NCBI RefSeq assembly: GCF_014836675.1
Contig: NZ_JACSQK010000005.1
Span: 234,392 to 298,391 of the forward strand
DNA from: Comamonas avium
GTDB lineage: Bacteria > Pseudomonadota > Gammaproteobacteria > Burkholderiales > Burkholderiaceae_C
Reading direction: 5' to 3'
Length of the DNA stretch: 64,000 nt
Both the position numbers and the translations under genes were made by a program. How positions within the stretch are numbered: the stretch's first letter is position 1; every line of letters starts with the position of its first letter. The notes beneath the pieces are model-generated. The model was not told the origin of the DNA. It did no database searches and saw only the letters and a list, made by a program, of their open reading frames with translations. Below, one piece after another: positions 45,974 through 57,621 of the stretch.

Positions 45974-47899
45974 TTATTGTTTGGCTGCCAGTGCCTTGGC
46001 AATCTTGTTGCGTGGCACGGTGGGCTTGGGCACCTTGAAGTCAAACCAGTTGCGCACGTCCTCTTCCACACCAATGCCGTGCATGTAGTTGTAGATGGCC
46101 TTTTTGAGCACAACGCCCAGCTTGTCGTGGTCTACGCCGGTGGCGTCAATGAACGGAATGTCATTGCGCGCAAATGTGGCCTTGGGCTGGGGTGGCAGGG
46201 TGACGCCGTAGTCCTGCGGGTTCTGGCCCACGGGCGAGTGCACGGTGCAGGCAAAACGGTGGAAAAAGCCGCTTTGAATGCAGCCGTTTTCAAACAGCTG
46301 GCGCACGTATTCCAGCGCGTCCACCGTGTCTTGCACGGTTTGCGTGGGAAAGCCATACATCAGATAGGCGTGCACCAGAATGCCGGCATCGGTCAGCGCC
46401 TTGGTTACACGCGCTACCTGCTCTACGCTCACGCCTTTTTTCATCAGCTCCAGCAAGCGGTCTGAGGCCACTTCCAGCCCGCCCGAGACGGCAATGCAGC
46501 CGCTGTCGGCCATCAGCTCGGCCAGCTCTGGCGTAAAGGTTTTTTCAAAACGGATATTGCCCCACCAGCTGATCTCGGTGCCCCGCTCGATCAGCTCTTT
46601 GGACAGCGCCTTCAGGGCCTTGGGCGGCGCAGCTTCATCCACAAAGTGAAAACCGGTCTGGCCGGTTTCGGCCACGATGGCGTCAATGCGGTTGGCCAGC
46701 TCGGCAGCGCTGGCACCTTCGTAGCGGCTGATGTAGTCCAGACTGACGTCGCAGAAACTGCACTTTTTCCAGTAACAGCCATGGGCAATGGTCAGCTTGT
46801 TCCAGCGGCCATCGCTCCACATGCGGTGCATGGGGTTGAGCATGTCCAGCAGCGACAGGTAGTCGTGCAGCGGCAGGCCGTCCCAAGTGGGCGTGCCCAC
46901 TTCGGCAAAGGCAATGTCGGCTTCCATCATGTTGATGTATTTGACGCTGCCCGTCTCTGCATCGCGCACAAAGGTGCGCACCAGACGCGACTGGCCCCGC
47001 TCGCCTTGCAGGTGCTCCAGCAGCGCCAGCAGAGGGCGCTCGCCCGCATCCAGCGTGACAAAGTCAAAGTAGTCAAACACGCGTGGCTCGTTGAGCTCAC
47101 GCAGTTCGGTGTTGACAAAGCCGCCACCCAAGATGAGCTTGATGTGCGGAAACTCGGCCTTGATGGTTTGCGCAATGCGAAACGCCGCGTAGACAGAACC
47201 GGGAAAGGGCGTGGACAGCAATACCACCGTAGGGCGGTGACGCCAGATGGCTTTGCGCGTGAGGTCAATCAAGGCCTCGTCCACCAGCGTGGGTGAGGCA
47301 GCCAGTGCGCTGGCCAGTGGGTCAAAAGTGGGCTGGTTGCCCGACAGCGACTCGGCGTAGCGCACAAATTCAAAGCGTGGGTCGGCCGCATCACGGATCA
47401 CGTCGGCCAGATCGTTCAGATACAGCGTGGCGTAGTGCTTGGCGCGGTCTTGCTGGCCCAAGGCACCAAAGGCCCAGCCAATGGGGTCGCCCGAGCCATC
47501 GTCCATGTAATGCTCCAGCGCATCAAAGCGCGGGCCTTCAGGCAGCCAGCTGCGGCTGACGATGCGGTGGCTCACCGTGCTGTCTTTGCCCTGCAAAAAC
47601 GCAATCACCCGGTTGATGGTGGCGGTGTAGCGGTCGCGCTGGCCCATGAAGCTTTGCACGGCGGGGCTGAACATGCGCTCGGGGTTCTCGTCGAACTGGG
47701 CTTGGACCAGATCGATGATGCGCTCCAGCCCCTCTTTGGACAGCAGCCTGAGCACCAGCGCCAGCGCCAGGTCCTCCTGCACCGCATTCACCTCGCGCGA
47801 GCGCAAAAAACCTGTGATGTAGGCGGTGGATGGGTAAGGCGTGTTGAGCTGCGTCATCGGCGGGATGAACGAGAGCACGCGAGGGGCAGTAGCAGTCAT
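45974..47899 (-). CDS. B12-binding-type radical SAM protein, function unknown
   Basis: A 641-residue radical SAM protein. The N-terminal 300 or so residues include a cobalamin-binding-like Rossmann region (VVLLSTPFPGSVYAAFRIAQ, IKLILGGGFVNTELREL). The SAM/[4Fe-4S] motif is GCYWKKCSFCD: C375-x4-C380-x2-C383, one residue longer between the first two cysteines than the canonical CX3CX2C. SWWGNIRFEKTF, GCIAVSGGLEVASDRLLELM and AYLMYGFPTQTVQDTVDALE are typical of the later barrel strands. No substrate hint in the neighbours; it is monocistronic. Confidence 0.85.
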   Translation of the reverse strand: MTATAPRVLSFIPPMTQLNTPYPSTAYITGFLRSREVNAVQEDLALALVLRLLSKEGLERIIDLVQAQFDENPERMFSPAVQSFMGQRDRYTATINRVIAFLQGKDSTVSHRIVSRSWLPEGPRFDALEHYMDDGSGDPIGWAFGALGQQDRAKHYATLYLNDLADVIRDAADPRFEFVRYAESLSGNQPTFDPLASALAASPTLVDEALIDLTRKAIWRHRPTVVLLSTPFPGSVYAAFRIAQTIKAEFPHIKLILGGGFVNTELRELNEPRVFDYFDFVTLDAGERPLLALLEHLQGERGQSRLVRTFVRDAETGSVKYINMMEADIAFAEVGTPTWDGLPLHDYLSLLDMLNPMHRMWSDGRWNKLTIAHGCYWKKCSFCDVSLDYISRYEGASAAELANRIDAIVAETGQTGFHFVDEAAPPKALKALSKELIERGTEISWWGNIRFEKTFTPELAELMADSGCIAVSGGLEVASDRLLELMKKGVSVEQVARVTKALTDAGILVHAYLMYGFPTQTVQDTVDALEYVRQLFENGCIQSGFFHRFACTVHSPVGQNPQDYGVTLPPQPKATFARNDIPFIDATGVDHDKLGVVLKKAIYNYMHGIGVEEDVRNWFDFKVPKPTVPRNKIAKALAAKQ

Positions 47900-48053
47900 G
47901 AACAGTCAAGCAGGCCAGAAGCGCGGCAGTGCCGCAAAACCAAAACAAAAGCCCGGCTGGTCAGCAGGGCAAGGTGCTATTGTCGCTGGCTTGGCATAAA
48001 GCTGCCGGGGCGAGGTTTTGCGTGCTTTTGCAAAGCGTTGGTGGGCGGTGTCC

Positions 48054-48641
48054 TCAAGGTGCAGCGCTTTGGGCCGCAGCGTTCAGCCGCAGCGCATGGA
48101 TGTGATCGCCAAAGAAGCTGCGGCGGATGGATAGCTCTGCAGGCACAGGGCCCTTGGGGAGCGTGTCAAAGTTATCTGCATTCACACAGAATTCAAAGAA
48201 AAGATAACGCATGTCGGGAATCTCGATCTGGTGCTTGCAAGAGCGCCCTGAGCCACGCTTTTTCTCCACGGTGGCCGAGCGTGTGACTTTGGCATGCACC
48301 AAGCTGGTATAGCCCAGTGGCAACGTGACGGCTACATTCAGCCACACCACGACCACAAAAAAAGCCATGCACAGCGGCGCCATGAGCAAGCGTTTGAAAG
48401 GCCCGTAAGTCAGCCAAGGGCCAGAAGGACGCCAGAGGTTCTTGCGGTACAAGGCCCTGAGCCAGATTGCGCTGACAGCGGTCAGCAGCAAAGAGATGCC
48501 CCACGCCATCTTTTGCCACTGCTGCGTAGGGACAAAACTGCGAAAAAAGATGGGCACCAAAGCGCCCAGCATCCATAGCATGAAGGTGCCGATGAGTATC
48601 TTCTGTGCGCCAGGGATGTCTTTTTTCCACAGCAAATTCAT
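48054..48641 (-). CDS. membrane protein of unknown function
   Basis: A 195-residue protein that I do not recognise. Three or so membrane helices lie in the first 110 residues (KILIGTFMLWMLGALVPIFF, MAWGISLLLTAVSAIWLRAL, LLMAPLCMAFFVVVVWLNVA). They are followed by a soluble C-terminal part with two cysteine-containing stretches (RSCKHQIEIPDMRYLFFEFC). The start at this ATG, MNLLWKKDIPGA, looks plausible. It lies between the radical SAM and acyltransferase genes without evident link to either. Confidence 0.6.
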   Translation of the reverse strand: MNLLWKKDIPGAQKILIGTFMLWMLGALVPIFFRSFVPTQQWQKMAWGISLLLTAVSAIWLRALYRKNLWRPSGPWLTYGPFKRLLMAPLCMAFFVVVVWLNVAVTLPLGYTSLVHAKVTRSATVEKKRGSGRSCKHQIEIPDMRYLFFEFCVNADNFDTLPKGPVPAELSIRRSFFGDHIHALRLNAAAQSAAP

Positions 48642-48695
48642 GGCGTTGGCTCTTTGTTAGCACGGGATTTAGGGGCGGATTCTAAGTTGAACGCA

Positions 48696-48725
48696 CAAAA
48701 AAAGGGATGCCGTGGCATCCCCCTT
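48696..48725 (-). terminator. terminator after the acyltransferase
   Basis: On the minus strand GGGATGCC and GGCATCCC pair around two bases and are followed by a T7 run. Confidence 0.88.
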
Positions 48726-48747
48726 TGCAAACAGCTCGCCCGTACGC

Positions 48748-49857
48748 TCAGGACGAGTGGTGCGAGGCTTCGTGCATGCGTGGATCTCGGCGCTCACGCT
48801 GTGGGCGTGGAGCGTTGGCCACGGGTTTGCGACCATCGCGGTAACGCATGGCCCAGCGCTCAATCGTATAGAAAGACAGGGCAGACAGCGCTGCAGAGAT
48901 CACCAGTGCGCCGATGACGGTCACTGGCCAAGAATAGTCCGCGCGCAGAAAGCGCACCACAGGGTAGTGCCACAGATAAACACCGTAAGACAGTTTGCCC
49001 AGTTGCAGCAGCGTGGGGGCGGTGAGCATTTCATACACCAAGCCCTCGGGCTTTTGTACTGCCAGCAGCAATACGATGGCTGCGCACTCGACCACAGTGA
49101 TGCCCCACAGCATGGCGTGTTGGTCGTCCCATTTCAGCTCCATGATCAGTGGCACAGCCAGTACCAGCCACATGGTATAGCCACGCAAGGACTGCAGGTA
49201 CGCGATCCACTTGGGCTTTTCCACCATCAGCGCAGCCAGCAGTGCCCCGGCAATCAGGCCCGAGACGCGTGTGTCAAAGCGGAAGAAAATTTCATAGAAC
49301 GCCTGCTCTTGGAACACCCAGAACACGCGCCACAGCGTGCTCAGCACCCACAGCCCCAGCAGCGGTGCCCATACGCGACCCGGTGAGGTCTTGCGCAGCA
49401 GCCATACCAGCAGTGGTGGCCAGATCAGGTAGAAATGCTCCTCGACCGAGAGCGACCACATGTGCAGCAATGTATCGGGGCTGTCAAAGAAGGCAATCCC
49501 GTAATCGGCCAGATAAAGCAGGGACACCAGCGCATCGGAGTAGATGTCATTGAGCTCAGGCCACAGGAATGGTGCAACGACACAATATGTGGCCAAAAAC
49601 AATGCCAGTGCGGGCATCAGCCTAAAGAAGCGGCGGCGGTAAAAGCGCCAGTAATCCAGTCGCTCATTGGTGTGAAACTCTTGCAGCAAGAGCGAGGTAA
49701 TCAAAAAGCCGCTGAGCACAAAAAACAGATCGACCCCAAAAAAAGCGCCGTCAAACAGGGGCGCGTGCGCATGCGACAAGACCACCAAAATGATGGCTAC
49801 GCCGCGCAATCCATCCAGCGCAGGGTTGTAGCGCAGTTTGAATACTGACTCTGTCAA
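48748..49857 (-). CDS. acyltransferase-3 (OafA/YrhL family) membrane protein
   Basis: Inner-membrane acetyl/acyltransferase of about 369 residues with roughly ten helices, used to modify surface polysaccharides or peptidoglycan. Family landmarks: YNPALDGLRGVAIILVVLSH, the catalytic His in the SHAHAP block, FFGVDLFFVLSGFLITSLLL, and YRRRFFRLMPALALF. WSLSVEEHFYLIWP is also typical. I choose a TTG start preceded by AAAGGTG at good spacing; an in-frame ATG 13 codons upstream lacks a ribosome site. No polysaccharide cluster is next to it. Confidence 0.85.
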   Translation of the reverse strand: MTESVFKLRYNPALDGLRGVAIILVVLSHAHAPLFDGAFFGVDLFFVLSGFLITSLLLQEFHTNERLDYWRFYRRRFFRLMPALALFLATYCVVAPFLWPELNDIYSDALVSLLYLADYGIAFFDSPDTLLHMWSLSVEEHFYLIWPPLLVWLLRKTSPGRVWAPLLGLWVLSTLWRVFWVFQEQAFYEIFFRFDTRVSGLIAGALLAALMVEKPKWIAYLQSLRGYTMWLVLAVPLIMELKWDDQHAMLWGITVVECAAIVLLLAVQKPEGLVYEMLTAPTLLQLGKLSYGVYLWHYPVVRFLRADYSWPVTVIGALVISAALSALSFYTIERWAMRYRDGRKPVANAPRPQRERRDPRMHEASHHSS

Positions 49858-50198
49858 AACTAAACACCTTTCATTTGGCCCGGCCAGAGGAGACATGGCC
49901 GCGCTCGTTTTTGTTATTTCTTGCAATCAGGGAAAACCTTGCTGCGAAAGTATGAAGAAAACGCGGCAAGTGCTCCGTAACAAGGCTATTTTTTCTGTAA
50001 TCAGGCGTTGAGCGGTGCGGCTCCCATTGCGAAAAACTGCGTGCGCAACCGGCGCATGGTTTGTTGCGTTGTTAGTCAATGAGACGATCTGTTTAAAAGC
50101 TTTATCTTGAAAGTGCATGCTTGCTTTTAACAAGGCTGATGGCATAAAAAAAGCCACCCTGAGGTGGCTGTTAAAGAAGGAAAACTTCGGGGTGTTTT
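49858..50198. other. gap upstream of the acyltransferase with a Bug-gene terminator
   Basis: About 340 bp. It carries a terminator at 50145-50169 (minus strand AGCCACC/GGTGGCT with T7) that ends the leftward tcu/Bug transcript. The remainder should hold the acyltransferase promoter; nothing else is clear. Confidence 0.6.
50145..50169 (-). terminator. terminator of the tcu-Bug operon
   Basis: AGCCACC and GGTGGCT pair around four bases and are followed on the minus strand by a T7 run. Confidence 0.9.
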
Positions 50199-51176
50199 TT
50201 AGTTGTCAGCCAGCTTTCGCTCTTTGACTACACGGCCCCACTGGTCATATTCTTTCTTGATGAAGGCTGCCAGCTCCTTGCGTGAAGTGGGCTGAGGTGT
50301 CAGGCCATGGTCGTTGAGGGCTTTTTTCACGCCTTCGTCGTTCAGGGCTTTGACGATTTCCACATTCCAGCGCTCCAAAATGGGCTCAGGGGTCTTGCTG
50401 GGCGCAACAAAGGCGTACCAGTTCAGGGCTTCAAAACCGGGGTAGCCCGCTTCAGCAACGGTCGGAATGTCGGGCATGTAGGCCGGGCGTGTCAGGCCTG
50501 TGGTGGCCAGCGGAATCAGCTTGCCGGTCTGCACGTGGGGCAGGGCGGTGGGGGGCGCTGCAAAGTAGCTGGTGACGCGCTCGCCCAGCAGGTCTTGCAA
50601 AGCCGGGGCGCCGCCCTTGTAGGGAACGTGCACCATTTCAACGCCAGCGCGCTGGTTGAACAGCTCACCTGCCAGGTGCGAGGCCGAGCCAGCACCGGTG
50701 GATGCGTAATCCACCTTGCCGGGAGATTTTTTGGCCAGCGCGACGAACTCCTGCAGATTCTTCACGCCTGCGCCTTTGTGTGCCACCAGTACGTTAGGGA
50801 AGTTCACGCCCCCGGACAGCGGGGCCAGATCCTTGAAAGGGTCGTAGTTCAGCTTCATCAGGTGCGGGGCAATCGCCAGCGGGCCGACGGAGCCAAACAA
50901 AATCACCGAGCCATCGGCCACCGCGTTGGCCACCTGCCCATGGGCAATGTTGCCGCCCGCACCGCCCTTGTTTTCCACCACCACCGACTGGCCAATGTTT
51001 TCTCCCAGCTTCTTGGCAATCAGCCGGGCTGCGGCGTCGGCAGCACCGCCTGGTGCAAAGCCGACCACCATGGTGACGGGCTTTTTGGGCGGAAAGTCCT
51101 GGGCCAGAACATGGCCTGTGAATGCCAGTGATGTCGCAGCCAGTGCGGCTGCCTGGATCAATGTGCGCTTTTTCAT
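50199..51176 (-). CDS. Bug-type TTT substrate-binding protein in the tcu operon
   Basis: Periplasmic receptor of 325 residues with a Sec signal (KKRTLIQAAALAATSLAFTG, cleavage after LAQ). Bug motifs VGFAPGGAADAAARLIAKKL, VVENKGGAGGNIAHGQVANA, and PTVAEAGYPGFEALNWYAF are complete. It follows tcuB by 80 bp on the same strand. It may capture tricarballylate, citrate or a similar tricarboxylate; no TctA/TctB permease is in the window, so the membrane part must be encoded elsewhere. Confidence 0.9.
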   Translation of the reverse strand: MKKRTLIQAAALAATSLAFTGHVLAQDFPPKKPVTMVVGFAPGGAADAAARLIAKKLGENIGQSVVVENKGGAGGNIAHGQVANAVADGSVILFGSVGPLAIAPHLMKLNYDPFKDLAPLSGGVNFPNVLVAHKGAGVKNLQEFVALAKKSPGKVDYASTGAGSASHLAGELFNQRAGVEMVHVPYKGGAPALQDLLGERVTSYFAAPPTALPHVQTGKLIPLATTGLTRPAYMPDIPTVAEAGYPGFEALNWYAFVAPSKTPEPILERWNVEIVKALNDEGVKKALNDHGLTPQPTSRKELAAFIKKEYDQWGRVVKERKLADN

Positions 51177-51256
51177 GGTGGGTCTCCTTGTGTTGTCTTA
51201 TGAATATGAAAGTGGCAGAGGAAAGCAGGGGGGGAAAGCAAAGGGAAAACGGATGG

Positions 51257-52468
51257 CTAATCGGCCCCCAGTCCGATGGGGTTGGGCTGGCGCTTTTCGG
51301 TGGTGTGGCGCAGCAAGGCAGCGGTGCGAAATACCCCGTGAGCAAACTTGCCGTAGGGCAGCGTGACAAACAGGGCCATGACGGCACCCAGATGCAGGCA
51401 CAGCAGCAGCGCCAGTGCCGGGGTTGCACGGCCCCACCACAGAGCAAGGCCGCTGGTGGCAACGAGAAACAGCAGGGCAATGAATCCCAGGTCCATGGGC
51501 TTTTGCTTTGCATCGCCGTGCATGGGGTGGCGGCTGCGGTTGAGCATCCACAAGCCCGCAGTGCCCAGCGTCAGCATCACACCTCCCACGCCACCCAAGA
51601 GCTTGGGCAGGCTGGGCAGGTCATAAGGGGCGGCCCAGCCGAACACGTAGTGGTAGAGCGTGGCCACCGAGGTGGCTGCAAAGCACATCATGAAGCCGTA
51701 GAACGTCAGGTGGTGGCAGCGGCGGCGGCGCAGCGTGTAGGCATCGTCTTCGTTGTGGCAGCCTTCACCGTGCCCGCCATCGAGGTACTTCAGGCGCAGC
51801 ACATCGCTGGTGGCTTCAGTGGCTGCAGCGCTGCTGACATCGGCCCCGCTGGTGGCCGGCTTGATGTCTTTCCAGAAGCGGCGCACCCCCATGGACAGGG
51901 CAAACACAACAAACACAAAGACAGGTGCAAACATGCCCACCAGCAGGTTGTGCGGGAACAGGTTGTAGAAATTGGCGCCCAGATCAGCCCCCCACAGTGC
52001 GCTCAGGCCACCGCCTTGCAGTACCGCACCCAGCACCAGAAACAGTGTCAGGGCGGCGACCAGTGCCAGCGACAGCGTCAAGCCATTGCGCTTGTACAGC
52101 TGGCCCAGCGCGGGTGGCCAGGCGTAGTCGATATAGGTTTGGCCTCGCACTTGGGCCATGGCCTTGGGGATGTTGATGGCAAATTCATGCGGTGGTGCGT
52201 ACTGGCAGGCATGCAAGCAGGCACCGCAGTTGTGGCACAGGTTGGCCAGGTAATTGACATCGGCCTTGAGAAACTCCAGTCGGCGCGTCATGGCCGGAAA
52301 CACAGCGCAAAAACCTTCGCAATAACGGCAGGCGTTGCAAATCTGCATGGAGCGCGACACTTCATCTTCGGCGGCGGACATGGGCAGAATGGGGATGACT
52401 TTGCCGCCATAGCCTGCGGCCAAGGATTGCGCCTCTTGGCCCAGTGCTTGCAGGGATTCGATGCTCAT
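51257..52468 (-). CDS. tcuB: tricarballylate utilisation Fe-S membrane protein TcuB
   Basis: A 403-residue protein that reoxidises TcuA and passes electrons to the quinone pool. N-terminal ferredoxin-like cysteine clusters: [17 protein letters not shown] and [17 protein letters not shown]. The C-terminal part is membrane-embedded with about six helices and His residues for heme ([21 protein letters not shown]). This fits the CitB/TcuB family well. Its start lies 3 bases after the tcuA stop, so the two are translationally coupled. Confidence 0.93.
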   Translation of the reverse strand: MSIESLQALGQEAQSLAAGYGGKVIPILPMSAAEDEVSRSMQICNACRYCEGFCAVFPAMTRRLEFLKADVNYLANLCHNCGACLHACQYAPPHEFAINIPKAMAQVRGQTYIDYAWPPALGQLYKRNGLTLSLALVAALTLFLVLGAVLQGGGLSALWGADLGANFYNLFPHNLLVGMFAPVFVFVVFALSMGVRRFWKDIKPATSGADVSSAAATEATSDVLRLKYLDGGHGEGCHNEDDAYTLRRRRCHHLTFYGFMMCFAATSVATLYHYVFGWAAPYDLPSLPKLLGGVGGVMLTLGTAGLWMLNRSRHPMHGDAKQKPMDLGFIALLFLVATSGLALWWGRATPALALLLCLHLGAVMALFVTLPYGKFAHGVFRTAALLRHTTEKRQPNPIGLGAD

Positions 52469-52471
52469 GGC

Positions 52472-53896
52472 TTAAACCTCGTCTTTCACAGCGCCGTGTA
52501 CGGCGTCTTTTCCAGCAGCAGCCAGCGCTGCATTGCGCCCGGCAATGCGGCCAAAGGCGGTGCCAATCGACATGCCAACACCGGCGGTGTAGCCCTTGCC
52601 CAGCACGTTGCCAGCCATCATCTCGCCCGCTACAAACAGGTTGGGGCTGGGCTGGTTGCTCCAGCGCACTGCGGCGGTGTCGTCCACCTTCAGGCCCAGA
52701 TACGTAAACGTCACGCCGGGGCGCAGCGCGTAGCCGTAAAACGGCCCCGTATCAATCGGGCGTGCCCAGTGGGTTTTGGCCGGTGTCAGGGCCTGGGTGT
52801 GGCAATCGTCCAGTGCGGTGTGGTCAAACTTGCCGACTTTGCAGGCACTGTTGTAGGTATTGAGGGTGTGCATGAAGGTATCGACATGCAGCCCCAGTTT
52901 GTGGGCCAGCTCGGGCAGGCTGTCTGCCTTCACACCGGGAAACACGGGCGGCATGAAGCGGCCAATGGCTTTGCTGTCGATGATGGAATACGCAATCTGC
53001 CCCGGCTGCTGTGCCACCAGGCGCCCCCAGATGGCATAGCGCTTGGGCCAGAAATCTTCTCCCTCGTCGTAAAAACGCTGTGCATCCCGGTTGACCACCA
53101 CGCCCAGCGAGACACAGTCAATGCGGGTGCAGATACCGCCGTCATACAGCGGGGCGCGGGCATCAATGGCCACCATGTGTGCCTGTGTAGGGTCGCCAAT
53201 GCCATCGACCTGGTGATCGTCGAGCAGGTGTTTAAGGAGCACGCCCTTGTTGAACGCAGTGCCGCGGATGATGAAGTTGTCTGCCGACCATTCGCCGCGC
53301 TCGTTCTGGCCCCAGGCCTCGCGCAGCCACTCCCGGTTGGATTCAAACCCGCCGGCAGCCAGCACACAGCTTTTTGCGGTGATGCGCTGGCCGTTGACCC
53401 ATGCGGCTTGAAAGACACCGTCTTCAATATCGAGGCGATCCACGGGCGATTCGTAGCGAATTTCAACGCCCAGTTTTTCAGCGCTGCGGTAGTAGGCATT
53501 GACCAGCGCCTTGCCACCGCCCATGAAGAACGCGTTGGTGCGTGCCACGTGCAAAGCACCAGACAGTGGTGGCTGAAAGTGCACGCCGTGCTTGCGCATC
53601 CAGCTGCGGCAGGTGGAGGAGGCGCGGATCACCATGCGGGCCAGATGCTCGCTGGTGATACCGCCTGTGACCTTGAGCAAGTCTTGCCAGTACTCTTCTT
53701 CGGGGTAGGCCTCTACCAGCACGTCCTGCGGTGCATCGTGCATGCAGCGCAGGTTGCGGGTGTGGGCGGAGTTGCCGCCGCGCCATTCGCGCGGTGCGGA
53801 CTCCAGCAGCAGCACGCGCGCACCTGCTTCGCGCGCCATCAGCGCGGCACACAGGGCGGCATTGCCACCACCGATGACCAGAACATCGGTGTCCAT
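52472..53896 (-). CDS. tcuA: FAD-dependent tricarballylate dehydrogenase
   Basis: Oxidises tricarballylate to cis-aconitate, feeding the citric acid cycle. It has 474 residues with an N-terminal FAD motif DVLVIGGGNAALCAALMARE, RGGNSAHTRNLRCMHDAP, and a fumarate-reductase-type C-terminal domain (GYTAGVGMSIGTAFGRIAG). The start is set by AAGGAGAGAG; an upstream ATG is less likely. It lies in tcuR-tcuA-tcuB order. Substrate is inferred from the family; citrate-like acids cannot be excluded. Confidence 0.92.
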   Translation of the reverse strand: MDTDVLVIGGGNAALCAALMAREAGARVLLLESAPREWRGGNSAHTRNLRCMHDAPQDVLVEAYPEEEYWQDLLKVTGGITSEHLARMVIRASSTCRSWMRKHGVHFQPPLSGALHVARTNAFFMGGGKALVNAYYRSAEKLGVEIRYESPVDRLDIEDGVFQAAWVNGQRITAKSCVLAAGGFESNREWLREAWGQNERGEWSADNFIIRGTAFNKGVLLKHLLDDHQVDGIGDPTQAHMVAIDARAPLYDGGICTRIDCVSLGVVVNRDAQRFYDEGEDFWPKRYAIWGRLVAQQPGQIAYSIIDSKAIGRFMPPVFPGVKADSLPELAHKLGLHVDTFMHTLNTYNSACKVGKFDHTALDDCHTQALTPAKTHWARPIDTGPFYGYALRPGVTFTYLGLKVDDTAAVRWSNQPSPNLFVAGEMMAGNVLGKGYTAGVGMSIGTAFGRIAGRNAALAAAGKDAVHGAVKDEV

Positions 53897-53986
53897 GAAT
53901 CTCTCTCCTTGCAGTCTCACTCGTGGGGAATGTGAACTCTAGGCAGAACGTTCAGGGTGAGGCAGGTGGCAAATGGAATGGGGGTA

Positions 53987-54925
53987 TCAGTTTTCGTGAT
54001 GACTCAGCGTGGCGCCTGCCCATGCGCCACTGCTGACCAGTTGCCTGGTGCAGTCCAGCAGCACCACCCGGGCAGCCAGCGCGGCGGGTGAGAGCTCGTC
54101 CTCTGACAGGCCGCACAGCATGGCGGGGCGGCGCACCTGTCCGTCAATGATTTCGGACCACTGAAACATTTCTTCAGCGGCGTGGTGCAGCTTGACGGCA
54201 GACCACGGCTGTACGGTGGCCCCCATGCCCGCCATGACGGCTTCCATCAGCAGGGGCAAACCATCAATTTCCAGTGCCATGTTCAAGGGAATGCCAGCGT
54301 GCGCAAACGCAGTGACGATGGAGTAGCGCAGCCCATGCGTGCCCGATGGCAGGATCAGCGGCACGCCCCGCAGCTGCGCCATGCTGGTGGTGGCTGTGTG
54401 CGGGCACACAGGGTGCTGCCTGGACTGAATGAGGTAGAGCTTTTCTTCCAGCAGCGGCAGCACGCTCCAGCGTCTTGCATTCTTGTCATCAAACAAGATG
54501 GCCAGATCTAGCTGGCGGGCATTGAGCAGGCTGGTCAGGTGCCCGGAGAGGGCAGACACCATGTGCAGGCGAACCTCGGGATAGCGCTCACGCATGGCTT
54601 TCATCAGTGGCAGCCCCAGCACCGATGCAATGGTGGGAGACAGGCCAATGCTCACCGCGCCGGACAGCCGTGCTTGCTGCGCAGCCCGAATGGCCTGCTC
54701 GGCATGGCGCAGTGTGAGCTGTGCTTCGTGAAAGAAGGCAATGCCCGCTTCGGTCGGAACCGTGCCTTTGCTGGTGCGTTGCAGCAAGCGGGTGCTCAGC
54801 TCACCTTCCAGGCGGCTGATTTGCTGACTGAGTGCGGATTGCACCAGGTTCAGATCCAGTGCTGCACGGCTCATGGAACCGAGTTCTACAACGCGTACAA
54901 AGTAGCGCAACTGACGCAGTTCCAT
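53987..54925 (-). CDS. tcuR: LysR-family regulator of tricarballylate genes
   Basis: LTTR of 312 residues: N-terminal HTH (MELRQLRYFVRVVELGSMSR, AALDLNLVQSALSQQISRLE) and an effector-binding domain (VSIGLSPTIASVLGLPLMKA). It lies just upstream of tcuA on the same strand, as in the Salmonella tcuRABC arrangement, and likely activates the operon when the substrate is present. The frame continues far upstream, but MELRQLRYF is the family start. Confidence 0.88.
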   Translation of the reverse strand: MELRQLRYFVRVVELGSMSRAALDLNLVQSALSQQISRLEGELSTRLLQRTSKGTVPTEAGIAFFHEAQLTLRHAEQAIRAAQQARLSGAVSIGLSPTIASVLGLPLMKAMRERYPEVRLHMVSALSGHLTSLLNARQLDLAILFDDKNARRWSVLPLLEEKLYLIQSRQHPVCPHTATTSMAQLRGVPLILPSGTHGLRYSIVTAFAHAGIPLNMALEIDGLPLLMEAVMAGMGATVQPWSAVKLHHAAEEMFQWSEIIDGQVRRPAMLCGLSEDELSPAALAARVVLLDCTRQLVSSGAWAGATLSHHEN

Positions 54926-55210
54926 AGTCTGTCTGGGGTTTGAGTGGGGAATGTGGCACCGGTGTGCAAAGCTTGGATTACACAGCGGTGAACATAGTCT
55001 GTTCTTGCAGTGCTGTGCATGTGAGTAACGCGTATGACTTGGCGAATTTTCCACATCGCAAGGTTTTTGATGGCTGCAATGCTTCCATCTCAAAGGGCTA
55101 GGCAGGATACCTGCCGCTGCACGTGCACCAGCTGGTGCAATGGCCAATGGTGAAAAAGTTTTACCCCTAGGGGGCCGCATGCAGCATGCGCTGTTGCTGC
55201 CAAAGGTCGG

Positions 55211-55216
55211 TATACT
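55211..55216 (+). promoter_or_regulatory. -10 element of the thiC leader
   Basis: TATACT just before the TPP aptamer; the -35 is weak. It places the RNA start near 55223. Confidence 0.5.
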
Positions 55217-55222
55217 TTGAGC

Positions 55223-55331
55223 AGCTCCGGGGTGTGCGAAAGCGCTGAGATGCAAAAAGAGATTGAAAAATCTCTGATTTGCGAACCCGACGAACTTGAT
55301 CCGGTTCATACCGGCGTAAGAAGAGCGGGAC
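55223..55331 (+). promoter_or_regulatory. TPP riboswitch (THI element)
   Basis: Aptamer with the conserved CTCCGGGGTG, CTGAGAT, AACCCGACGAACTTGATCCG and GTTCATACCGGCGTAAG blocks, ending in AGCGGGA. It binds thiamine pyrophosphate and switches off the downstream thiC. An internal hairpin (AGAGATT/AATCTCT) forms the variable stem. Confidence 0.96.
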
Positions 55332-55406
55332 CCTGACGCAGGGCCAGTGAATGACAGCTTGATGGCATCTCCATGTCCTTGGTCGTGATTCATGCGGCAC
55401 AGCACA

Positions 55407-55440
55407 CCCCAGGCGCCTCGCGCACTGGGGTTTGTCTTTT
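55407..55440 (+). terminator. attenuator (expression platform) of the TPP riboswitch
   Basis: CCCCAG (55407-55412) pairs with CTGGGG (55425-55430), followed by TTTGTCTTTT. It lies about 75 bases after the aptamer and 200 bases before thiC, so a terminated transcript in high TPP is likely. Two more small hairpins (CCTTGGT/ACCAAGG, GATGGA/TCCATC) lie in the leader before thiC; no gene is seen there. Confidence 0.75.
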
Positions 55441-55555
55441 ATGGACTGACCTCATGGCGCGTCAGCCATGGCCGGAATCAGCAGATTCTGGTTGGTAAAG
55501 ACGATACCGAACCCTTGGTATCTCTTGCTTCACCAAGGTGCACCGTGGTCTGTGA

Positions 55556-57574
<2,019 letters not shown>

Positions 57575-57621
57575 GCCGCATGTAGCGGATGGCTGACCCA
57601 GGCGGCTGGGCATCCGCTTTG

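Noticed and set aside
51122-53935. 937-codon open frame on the plus strand opposite tcuA, tcuB and part of the Bug gene
   Set aside because: Its protein has no recognisable domain, and the minus strand across the same stretch encodes three complete family proteins with ribosome sites. The long antisense frame follows from GC-rich codon bias.
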